Position numbers and translations under genes: made by a program
Source of the DNA: Eubacteriaceae bacterium
Lineage (GTDB): Bacteria; Bacillota; Clostridia; Eubacteriales; Alkalibacteraceae
Assembly: GCA_013335935.1 (NCBI GenBank)
Contig: JAAXUP010000002.1
Span: 1-64,000, forward strand
Direction: 5' to 3'
DNA length: 64,000 nucleotides
The notes under the pieces: generated by a model
Databases searched by the model: none
What the model saw: only the letters and a program-made list of their open reading frames with translations
What the model was told of the DNA's origin: nothing
Shown here: one piece after another, positions 58,103 to 64,000 of the stretch
How positions within the stretch are numbered: position 1 is the stretch's first letter
Layout of the letters: every line of letters starts with the position of its first letter

Positions 58103-59631
58103 GAGCACTAATTAGCGTATCGGATAAAAAAGGAATTCTGGAATTTGCAAGAGAACTTGAAAAACTTGGCGTGGAGATCGTATCTACCGGTGGGACGGCA
58201 AAACTCCTGAAGGAAAATGGAGTCAACGTAATCGGCATAAGCGAAGTTACTGGTTTTCCGGAGTGTCTTGACGGAAGAGTCAAAACCCTTCATCCGGCAA
58301 TACATGGTGGATTGCTTGCAGTGAGAAGCAACAAAAACCATATGGAGAAGCTGGAAGAACTCAAGATCACTCCCATTGATATCGTCGTTGTAAATCTCTA
58401 TCCTTTCAAGGAAACGATTATGAAGGAAAATGTTTCTCTTGAAGAGGCTATTGAAAACATTGATATCGGAGGCCCTACGATGCTTCGCTCAGCTGCTAAG
58501 AATTTCAGAGATGTGGCGGTGATCACTGACCCATCAGACTATCACCGTGTACTTACCCAGCTTAAGGAAAACGGAGAGGTCGATGCAGAAACCAAATATG
58601 ACCTGGCGCTGAAAGTATTTCAGCTCACAAGCCATTATGATGCCATGATCGCATCCTATCTGAAAGAAAAAGCGGGTAAAGAGACTTTTGACAATACCTT
58701 TACCATCACCTTCGAAAAGGTGCAGGATCTTCGTTACGGAGAAAATCCTCATCAAAAAGCCGCTTTCTACCGACAGGTAGGCAAACAGGATGGTACCCTG
58801 GTTGAAGCCAAACAACTTCATGGGAAGGAACTTTCCTACAATAACATCAATGACACAAACGGCGCCCTTGAGATCCTGAAGGAATTCTACTCTGAACCGA
58901 CAGTGATTGCTGTAAAACACGCCAATCCCTGTGGAGCGGGCAGTGGAGCTGATGTGTATGAAGCGTACATGAAAGCTTACGAGGGAGATCCGGTAGCTAT
59001 TTTTGGTGGAATCATAGTAGCAAACAAAGAAATCGATCTGAAAACAGCAGAAAAAATCGGAGAACTTTTCATTGAAGTAGTCGCTGCTCCCTCCTATTCG
59101 GAAGAGGCGCTTGAAGCATTGAAAGCTAAAAAAAATATCAGGATCCTTGAAATTGAAAATATTGAGAAGAGAATATCCGGTTATGAACTTAAAAAGGTAA
59201 TGGGAGGCGTACTTGTTCAGGACATGGACAGCGCCCTTTTAGGGGATGAACTGAAAGTTGTAACTCAGAGACAGCCTTCCAAACAGGAGTTGGAGGATCT
59301 GATGTTCGCCTGGAAAATCGTGAAAAACACGAAATCCAATGCCATCAGTTTAGCCAAAAACAAAATGCTCATTGCCAATGGTCCGGGACAGGTAAGCCGG
59401 ATCGCTTCTTTGACAAATGCCCTGAGGCAAGGTCAGGAAAGTACATTCGGCAGCGTCATGGCATCTGATGCCTTCTTCCCTTTCGAGGATTGCGTTCAGG
59501 CCGCCCATGATGCAGGAATCACTGCGATTATTCAACCAGGGGGATCCATCAGGGATGAGGATTCCATTAAGCTTTGCGATCAGTATAATATCGCCATGGT
59601 ATTTACTGGTATGAGACATTTTAAACATTAA
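58099..59631 (+). CDS. purH: Bifunctional AICAR transformylase/IMP cyclohydrolase
   Basis: A 510-aa enzyme for the last two steps to IMP. Residues 1 to about 150 are the cyclohydrolase ([30 protein letters not shown]). The rest is the transformylase with [10 protein letters not shown] and KHANPCGAG. Confidence 0.96.
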   Translation: MRALISVSDKKGILEFARELEKLGVEIVSTGGTAKLLKENGVNVIGISEVTGFPECLDGRVKTLHPAIHGGLLAVRSNKNHMEKLEELKITPIDIVVVNLYPFKETIMKENVSLEEAIENIDIGGPTMLRSAAKNFRDVAVITDPSDYHRVLTQLKENGEVDAETKYDLALKVFQLTSHYDAMIASYLKEKAGKETFDNTFTITFEKVQDLRYGENPHQKAAFYRQVGKQDGTLVEAKQLHGKELSYNNINDTNGALEILKEFYSEPTVIAVKHANPCGAGSGADVYEAYMKAYEGDPVAIFGGIIVANKEIDLKTAEKIGELFIEVVAAPSYSEEALEALKAKKNIRILEIENIEKRISGYELKKVMGGVLVQDMDSALLGDELKVVTQRQPSKQELEDLMFAWKIVKNTKSNAISLAKNKMLIANGPGQVSRIASLTNALRQGQESTFGSVMASDAFFPFEDCVQAAHDAGITAIIQPGGSIRDEDSIKLCDQYNIAMVFTGMRHFKH

Positions 59632-59646
59632 GAAGGTGGTCGGAAA

Positions 59647-60894
59647 ATGAAAGTACTGGTAATAGGTTCCGGGGGAAGAGAGCATGCCCTGATATGGAAA
59701 ATAAAACAGAGTCCTAAAGTAACAAAGATTTTCTGCGCTCCGGGGAATGCTGGTATTCAGGAATTAGCGACTAACGTTGATATTCCGGTGGAAGATATCA
59801 AAGCCCTTGCAGATTTTGCTGTTTCAGAAGGGATCGATCTGACTGTTGTTGGACCAGAGATTCCCCTTGTTGCGGGAATTACTGATGAATTCAAGGCCAG
59901 AGGGTTGAATGTTTTTGGACCGGATAAAGCTTGCTCTGAATTTGAAGGAAGCAAGGCTTTCACAAAGAAATTTCTGTATAAATACGAGATTCCTACAGCT
60001 AAATATAAAGAGTACACAAATTTAAGCCAGGCCATATCCGAAATTGATACTTTCGGATATCCGGTGGTGATAAAAGCAGATGGGCTGGCAGCCGGTAAAG
60101 GTGTAATCATTGCTGAAGAAAAGGAAACTGCAGTAAAGACCCTTAAGGACATGATGGAAAAAGAAGTTTTTGGGGAGTCTGGAAAGAGAATAGTCATTGA
60201 AGAATTCCTGGAGGGCATAGAAGCTTCGATCCTCTGTTTTGTAGACGGCAATAAAATAATCCCCATGGAGAGCGCCCAGGATTACAAGCGGGCATTCGAT
60301 CAGGATAAAGGTCCAAATACCGGGGGCATGGGAACTTATTCACCCAACAGGCTCTTCGACAGTGAACTTAATAAAATTACAAAAGATGAGATACTTCAAC
60401 CGATCATGGAGGGGTTTATCAGTGAAGGTTTAGACTACAGGGGAGTGCTGTTTGTCGGGCTGATGATAAAAAACAATGTGCCCAAGGTCCTGGAATTCAA
60501 TGTAAGGTTCGGCGATCCTGAAACTGAGTCCGTCTTGTTAAGGCTGGAAAGCGACATTGTAGAGATTTTCCAGAAGGTGATTGCTGGGAATTTAGAAGAA
60601 TCCGATTTGAAATGGAAAGAAGAAAAGGCTGTCTGTGTCGTATTGGCATCAGGAGGATATCCTGACAAATATGAGAAAAATAAAGAGATCACCGGCTTGG
60701 CTGATGTGAAGAATGCCGTCGTTTTCCATTGTGGGACAAAGTGCTTAGATGGGAAAGTAGTTACTAATGGAGGCAGAGTGCTTGCCGTCACAGCAATTGG
60801 AAACACAATAGAGGAAGCAGCAGATATCGCTTATGAAAATGCCGGAAAAATTTATTTTGAAGGCATGCAGTACAGAAAAGATATCAGTAAATAA
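59647..60894 (+). CDS. purD: Phosphoribosylamine--glycine ligase
   Basis: A 415-aa ATP-grasp enzyme (MKVLVIGSGGREHALIWKI; ADGLAAGKGVIIAEEKE; EFNVRFGDPETE). It catalyses the second pathway step. Last gene of the pur cluster; purA, purB and purK are not present here. Confidence 0.96.
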   Translation: MKVLVIGSGGREHALIWKIKQSPKVTKIFCAPGNAGIQELATNVDIPVEDIKALADFAVSEGIDLTVVGPEIPLVAGITDEFKARGLNVFGPDKACSEFEGSKAFTKKFLYKYEIPTAKYKEYTNLSQAISEIDTFGYPVVIKADGLAAGKGVIIAEEKETAVKTLKDMMEKEVFGESGKRIVIEEFLEGIEASILCFVDGNKIIPMESAQDYKRAFDQDKGPNTGGMGTYSPNRLFDSELNKITKDEILQPIMEGFISEGLDYRGVLFVGLMIKNNVPKVLEFNVRFGDPETESVLLRLESDIVEIFQKVIAGNLEESDLKWKEEKAVCVVLASGGYPDKYEKNKEITGLADVKNAVVFHCGTKCLDGKVVTNGGRVLAVTAIGNTIEEAADIAYENAGKIYFEGMQYRKDISK

Positions 60895-60899
60895 TCGGA

Positions 60900-60932
60900 G
60901 ATAGCCCTTTATTAATGAAGGGTTATCTTTTT
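60900..60932 (+). terminator. Terminator of the pur cluster
   Basis: GATAGCCCTT (60900-60909) pairs with AAGGGTTATC (60918-60927), followed by TTTTT. Confidence 0.85.
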
Positions 60933-61013
60933 GTCAATAATAATATTTGCTTACTTGTAATTTATTAGGTTTTATGAAATAATATAAGTAATATTCTTTA
61001 GGGGAGAGGCTAT

Positions 61014-61316
61014 GTGAGGAAGAGAAAGAACAGAAGACCCAATAAAGGCACATGGTTGATAATCTTTTTAATATTCGGTTACTTTATTTTCAATTTTGGC
61101 GCAGCAGAAGTACAGTTGCTCCAGCTGGGAAACCAGAAGGAAAATTTGGAAACTCAGCTTGCCAAAGAAAAAGATAAATCCCAGCAACTGAGCCAGGAAT
61201 TGGACCAGATTGATTCCAACGAGTATATCGAGACATTGGCAAGAAAATATTTTGGGCTGGTATACCCTCAAGAGAAAATTATAATTGAAGTAGAACCCGA
61301 CAATAGTAAAAACTAA
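61014..61316 (+). CDS. divIC: Septum formation protein DivIC/FtsB family
   Basis: A 100-aa bitopic division protein. A basic N-terminal cytoplasmic tail is followed by one membrane helix (about 14-31, WLIIFLIFGYFIFNFG) and an extracellular coiled coil (about 32-65), with EYIETLARKYFGLVYPQEK near the end. It forms the FtsL-DivIC-DivIB complex. GTG 61014 follows GGGGAGAGG. The 81-nt gap upstream has only weak promoter matches. Confidence 0.9.
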   Translation: MRKRKNRRPNKGTWLIIFLIFGYFIFNFGAAEVQLLQLGNQKENLETQLAKEKDKSQQLSQELDQIDSNEYIETLARKYFGLVYPQEKIIIEVEPDNSKN

Positions 61317-61341
61317 CATATAAACAAGGAGGATTTTTTTG

Positions 61342-61749
61342 ATGCCATTTGAGGTTAATCAAATAGTAGAGGGAACGGTAAAAAGCATAACCAAGTTCGG
61401 TGCATTCATCGATTTGGGAGGTAAAGTAGGACTTGTACATATTTCAGAAGTAGCAGATGGTTATGTTAAGGAAGTATCTGACCACTTAAAAGAAAATGAA
61501 ACCGTGAAGGTTAAAATCATTTCAGTCACAGAAGGGAAAATTGGATTATCCATCAGGCAGGCTCAGCCTAAAAGCGCGGAAGCCCCCAGACCGAGGCCCA
61601 GACCGAGTAATTTTAGAAAAAGCGCACCTGTTAATAATATAGTGACATTCGATGATCAGGTCAGCCAGTTTTTAAAGGACAGCGATGAAAGACAGCAGGC
61701 ACTCAAGAAAAGTGCAAAAAAAACCAAAAATAGATGTTTCAACAGATAA
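61342..61749 (+). CDS. S1 RNA-binding domain protein, YabR-like
   Basis: A 135-aa protein. Residues 4-72 form an S1 domain (GTVKSITKFGAFIDLGGKVG; IGLSIRQAQ). The tail is basic with a short PRPRPRP stretch. Homologous in position and domain to B. subtilis YabR, next to divIC. ATG 61342 follows AAGGAGG by 9 nt; TTG 61339 is possible. Confidence 0.9.
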   Translation: MPFEVNQIVEGTVKSITKFGAFIDLGGKVGLVHISEVADGYVKEVSDHLKENETVKVKIISVTEGKIGLSIRQAQPKSAEAPRPRPRPSNFRKSAPVNNIVTFDDQVSQFLKDSDERQQALKKSAKKTKNRCFNR

Positions 61750-61753
61750 TGCC

Positions 61754-61779
61754 GCATCCCAGCCTGGGATGCTTTTTTT
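61754..61779 (+). terminator. Terminator after the S1-domain gene
   Basis: GCATCCC (61754-61760) pairs with GGGATGC (61766-61772), followed by seven Ts. Repeat copy C1 begins two nt later. Confidence 0.88.
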
Positions 61780-61780
61780 A

Positions 61781-61860
61781 GATCAGGAAAGCTCGTCTTA
61801 GCTTGCTGAAGACCAAGCTTTCCTGATCTACGAGAATAAGCGTCGCAGACGCTGTTCTTG
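61781..61860. repeat. Two-hairpin intergenic repeat, copy C1
   Basis: Hairpin 1: GATCAGGAAAGCT (61781-61793) pairs over 13 bp with AGCTTTCCTGATC (61816-61828), plus inner GTCTT/AAGAC. Hairpin 2: AGCGTC/GACGCT around GCA with outer GAAT/GTTC (61834-61857). The sequence differs from copies A and B at many stem positions, but pairing is kept. Confidence 0.85.
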
Positions 61861-61936
61861 TTGGAAAGCTCCTCTTAGCTTGCTGAAGACCAAGCTTTCC
61901 TGATCTACGAGAATAAGCGTCGCAGACGCTGTTCTC
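61861..61936. repeat. Two-hairpin intergenic repeat, copy C2 (tandem)
   Basis: An almost exact duplicate of C1 shifted by 77 nt. It lacks the first bases of the left arm (TTGTT in place of GATCA) while its right arm still ends CCTGATC. CCTCTT replaces CGTCTT, breaking one inner pair. It lies directly before the ppx ribosome-binding site region. Confidence 0.82.
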
Positions 61937-61969
61937 GCCGAGTAAGAAAGTTCGAAAGGAGATTTGAAT

Positions 61970-62902
61970 ATGCTGAAAAAAATTGCGGCCATCGATATTG
62001 GAACAAATTCCATGCGGCTCCTCGTTGCGGAAGTGGAAGATGGACAGATCCTCAAAAAGAAAAAAATGGTTTATTATACCCGGATCGGCGAAGGTGTCAA
62101 CAAAACCAGGAGAATAAATGAGGCTGCCTTTGAAAGAAATCTGAGAGCCCTTGAGACGATAAAAGAAATATGCATGGAGGAAGAAGTAGATGATTATCTG
62201 ATTTTTGGTACCAGTGCCCTCAGGGATGCTTCTAATGGGGGCGAATTCATAGCAGCTGCCAAAAGACTCCACGATATGGATATCAGGATCCTGACGGGTA
62301 ACGAGGAAGCATCCTATGGCCTTTTGGGAGTATCAAGCAGTCTCCATCTTCAGGATATGCTAATTATGGATGTAGGCGGCGGCAGCACGGAGTTAGTAAT
62401 GGTATCAAAGGAAATTCCTGTGTTTCTAAAAAGCGTCGATGTGGGAGCGGTTCGAATGAAAGAAATGTTTATCAGAAACGATCCCCCTTTGGAAAATGAG
62501 ATCGGCAAGCTGGAACTTTATGTAAAGAATAAAATTGAAGATTCGCTTATTGAAATAGCAACCGATGGAGAAATGGTTGGCATCGGAGGAACGGCAACGA
62601 CATTGTCTTCGATGATACAAGAAATGGAGTGCTACGATCCTGACAGAATCAATGGGAGCAGAGTAAGTCATAAAGAACTGACCGAACTGATGGAGAAAAT
62701 GAAGACCATGAAATATGAAGAGAGAGTCCAAATTATAGGTTTGGATGAAAAAAGAGCGGATATCATTCTTGCTGGGATGGTTATCGTGAAAGCTGTTCTT
62801 GAAGCTGCCGGGAAGGATCATTTTATCGTCAGCGACAGCGACAACCTGGAAGGTTCGATCTATGCAAAACTAACAGGCGAAAGTTTTTCAAAAAATCATT
62901 GA
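61970..62902 (+). CDS. ppx: Exopolyphosphatase/pppGpp phosphohydrolase family protein
   Basis: A 310-aa Ppx/GppA protein of the short, two-domain actin-like type (AAIDIGTNSMRLLVAEVEDG; MDVGGGSTELVMV; VGIGGTATTLSSM). It degrades polyphosphate or hydrolyses pppGpp; which is unclear. ATG 61970 has AAAGGAG 8 nt upstream. No promoter is visible between the preceding terminator and this gene other than in the repeats. Confidence 0.92.
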   Translation: MLKKIAAIDIGTNSMRLLVAEVEDGQILKKKKMVYYTRIGEGVNKTRRINEAAFERNLRALETIKEICMEEEVDDYLIFGTSALRDASNGGEFIAAAKRLHDMDIRILTGNEEASYGLLGVSSSLHLQDMLIMDVGGGSTELVMVSKEIPVFLKSVDVGAVRMKEMFIRNDPPLENEIGKLELYVKNKIEDSLIEIATDGEMVGIGGTATTLSSMIQEMECYDPDRINGSRVSHKELTELMEKMKTMKYEERVQIIGLDEKRADIILAGMVIVKAVLEAAGKDHFIVSDSDNLEGSIYAKLTGESFSKNH

Positions 62903-62927
62903 CAATAGGAATTCTACGTACTATAAT
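62899..62927 (+). promoter_or_regulatory. Consensus promoter of the tRNA operon
   Basis: Perfect TTGACA (62899-62904) and TATAAT (62922-62927) with a 17-nt spacer. The -35 covers the ppx stop codon (62900-62902). The first tRNA begins about 20 nt after the predicted start. Confidence 0.92.
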
Positions 62928-62953
62928 AACACTTGTCTCTTAAAGAACAAGAG

Positions 62954-63042
62954 GCCGAAGTGGCGGAACTGGCAGACGCACAGGACTTAAAATCCTGCGA
63001 TCCTAACAGATCGTATCGGTTCGATTCCGATCTTCGGCACCA
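62954..63042 (+). tRNA. tRNA-Leu (UAA)
   Basis: Acceptor GCCGAAG/CTTCGGC, long variable arm typical of class II tRNA, anticodon loop CTTAAAA between CAGGA and TCCTG. Encoded CCA at 63040-63042. Confidence 0.96.
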
Positions 63043-63046
63043 ACGA

Positions 63047-63122
63047 CGCGGGGTGGAGCAGTTGGAAGCTCGTCGGGCTCATAACCCGGAGGTCGCAGGT
63101 TCGAATCCTGTCCCCGCAACCA
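63047..63122 (+). tRNA. tRNA-fMet (CAU), initiator
   Basis: The first acceptor position is a C opposite A (CGCGGGG/CCCCGCA), the initiator hallmark. The anticodon stem has three GC pairs (GGG/CCC) around CTCATAA. CCA is encoded. This distinguishes it from the elongator next to it. Confidence 0.95.
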
Positions 63123-63134
63123 TTTAAATTATAC

Positions 63135-63211
63135 GGCGGCGTAGCTCAGTTGGCTAGAGCACACGGTTCATACCCGTGGTGTCAGCGGTTCAAATCCGTT
63201 CGCCGCTACCA
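63135..63211 (+). tRNA. tRNA-Met (CAU), elongator
   Basis: Acceptor GGCGGCG/CGCCGCT, anticodon loop TTCATAC between CACGG and CCGTG, encoded CCA. It closely resembles elongator tRNA-Met of B. subtilis. The alternative, a tRNA-Ile2 precursor modified by TilS, is less likely because acceptor and anticodon stems do not resemble Ile2. Confidence 0.9.
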
Positions 63212-63230
63212 TTTTTTTTTATAGTTACCA

Positions 63231-63305
63231 GGCCCCTTGGTCAAGCGGTTAAGACACCGCCCTTTCACGGCGGTAACAGGGGTTCGAGTCCCCTAGGGGT
63301 CACCA
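63231..63305 (+). tRNA. tRNA-Glu (UUC)
   Basis: Acceptor GGCCCCT/AGGGGTC, anticodon loop CTTTCAC between CCGCC and GGCGG, encoded CCA at 63303-63305. Confidence 0.96.
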
Positions 63306-63325
63306 TTTAATTTAATAACCCACAT

Positions 63326-63401
63326 GGTCGCATAGCTCAGCTGGGAGAGCACCTGCCTTACAAGCAGGGGGTCATAGGTTCGAGCCCTATTGCGACCACC
63401 A
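63326..63401 (+). tRNA. tRNA-Val (UAC)
   Basis: Acceptor GGTCGCA/TGCGACC, anticodon loop CTTACAA between CCTGC and GCAGG, encoded CCA at 63399-63401. Last tRNA before the terminator. Confidence 0.96.
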
Positions 63402-63415
63402 TTTTTAAAATTGAT

Positions 63416-63442
63416 AAGTTCATGTAAATGGACTTTTTTTTT
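63416..63442 (+). terminator. Terminator of the tRNA operon
   Basis: AAGTTCAT (63416-63423) pairs with ATGGACTT (63428-63435, one G-U) around GTAA, followed by a run of Ts. Confidence 0.85.
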
Positions 63443-63488
63443 ATAAAAATGTAAAATACAATTAAAGTCAAACAATTGTGGTGATGAG

Positions 63489-64000
63489 ATGCTTGAAAAG
63501 GTCAGGGAATACATTAAAGAGAATAATCTTTTGGCTAAAAGGGACCGCGTCCTCGCAGGTGTATCAGGAGGAGCCGACTCCATGGCGCTGCTACAGATTT
63601 TATGGACCCTCCGGGAAGAATACGATCTGTATCTTGCTGTTGCCCATGTCAATCACTCGTTGAGAGGAAAAGAAGCTCTTGAAGACCAGAAATTGGTGGA
63701 GAAGGAATGCCTGTCGAAAGGAATACCCTTTCAGGTCCTGACAGCGAATGTAAAAAAATACGCCGGGTTCAAAAATATCTCTATAGAAGAAGCGGGCAGG
63801 GAAATCAGGTACAAATATTTTACTCATCTTAAAAAAAGTTTTCAAATAACTAAAACTGCCACTGGACACCACATGGATGATAACGTTGAAACTGTGATTA
63901 TGAGAATACTTAGAGGAACAGGAATTAAAGGTCTGAAGGGGATAGAGGCGCTAAGAGATGACGGAGTGATCAGACCCCTCCTTGGAATAACAAAAGAGGA
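63489..64000 (+). CDS. tilS: tRNA(Ile)-lysidine synthase TilS (partial, N-terminal part)
   Basis: The first 170 residues are present; the gene runs off the right edge. The PP-loop SGGADS is at 26-31, followed by VAHVNHSLRGKEALEDQ and TGHHMDDNVETVIMRILRG, all typical of TilS, which converts the CAU anticodon of tRNA-Ile2 to lysidine. ATG 63489 has only a weak GGTGATGAG site. A weak promoter (TGGACT, TAAAAT) overlaps the tRNA terminator. In B. subtilis spoIIE precedes tilS; it is absent here. Confidence 0.95.
   Translation, partial: MLEKVREYIKENNLLAKRDRVLAGVSGGADSMALLQILWTLREEYDLYLAVAHVNHSLRGKEALEDQKLVEKECLSKGIPFQVLTANVKKYAGFKNISIEEAGREIRYKYFTHLKKSFQITKTATGHHMDDNVETVIMRILRGTGIKGLKGIEALRDDGVIRPLLGITKE

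Noticed and set aside
61781-61936. Short CRISPR array at the tandem repeat
   Set aside because: There are only two units, they abut with no variable spacers, the units are 77 nt long, and no cas gene is nearby.
63135-63211. tRNA-Ile2 (CAU, lysidine-modified) instead of tRNA-Met, because tilS is close
   Set aside because: The acceptor stem and anticodon stem match elongator tRNA-Met; tilS is in this place in many Firmicutes for other reasons.

Overview
The window is a stretch of chromosome from a low-GC anaerobic member of the Firmicutes, most likely class Clostridia. The evidence is the gene order (tuf, S10-spc-alpha ribosomal superoperon, ecfA1-ecfA2-ecfT-truA, rplM-rpsI; then murC, purR, spoVG, glmU, prs, pth, mfd, mazG, hup, yabO-like, divIC, yabR-like, tilS), strong AGGAGG ribosome-binding sites, sigma-A promoters of the TTGACA/TATAAT type, a fused clostridial-type PurL, a probable Re-citrate synthase and a class II superoxide reductase. 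The species cannot be named from the sequence alone. No phage, insertion sequence, transposase or CRISPR array was seen; almost every gene is a housekeeping gene.

Layout. 1-125 is the end of tuf. 232-15877 is one long ribosomal superoperon (rpsJ to rplQ, with secY, adk, map, infA, rpmJ and rpoA), driven by a consensus promoter and preceded by a structured leader of about 190 nt. 16024-19250 is the ECF vitamin-transporter energy module plus truA. 19353-19616 is an unrecognised 87-aa gene with its own promoter and two terminators. 19803-20837 is rplM-rpsI. 21047-22889 is murI-trpS. 23113-26441 encodes a probable Re-citrate synthase and an aconitase, the route from acetyl-CoA towards 2-oxoglutarate. 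26493-32656 is a mixed region: a phospholipase-C-like protein, an MFS transporter, a DUF503 protein, superoxide reductase, acylphosphatase, a SEC-C protein, a patatin, and queT behind a preQ1-I riboswitch. 32706-48195 holds murC, purR, spoVG, glmU, prs, pth, mfd, two lipoprotein foldases, a lipid-II/polysaccharide flippase and yabN/mazG. 48347-49027 is hup and the S4-domain gene. 49059-60894 is an MBL hydrolase and the purine pathway (purL, then purE-C-F-M-N-H-D). 61014-64000 is divIC, an S1-domain gene, ppx, five tRNAs and the start of tilS.

How the parts fit. PurR, encoded at 34382, has a plausible pair of PurBox sites before purL and one good PurBox before purE, so the repressor and its main targets lie in one window with prs, which makes their common substrate and effector PRPP. 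The block from mfd to tilS matches the Bacillus/Clostridia core order, but the sporulation genes normally interleaved there (spoVT, yabP, yabQ, spoIIE) are all missing. The purine cluster sits where yabP-yabQ would be. spoVG nevertheless keeps a sigma-H-type promoter.

The most unusual signal is a family of roughly 80-90 nt non-coding repeats at 20838, 48666 and 61781 (tandem there), with a degraded half-copy at 30654. Each begins just after a rho-independent terminator and folds as two consecutive hairpins. The arms differ between copies by compensatory base-pair changes, which points to a conserved structure rather than chance palindromes.
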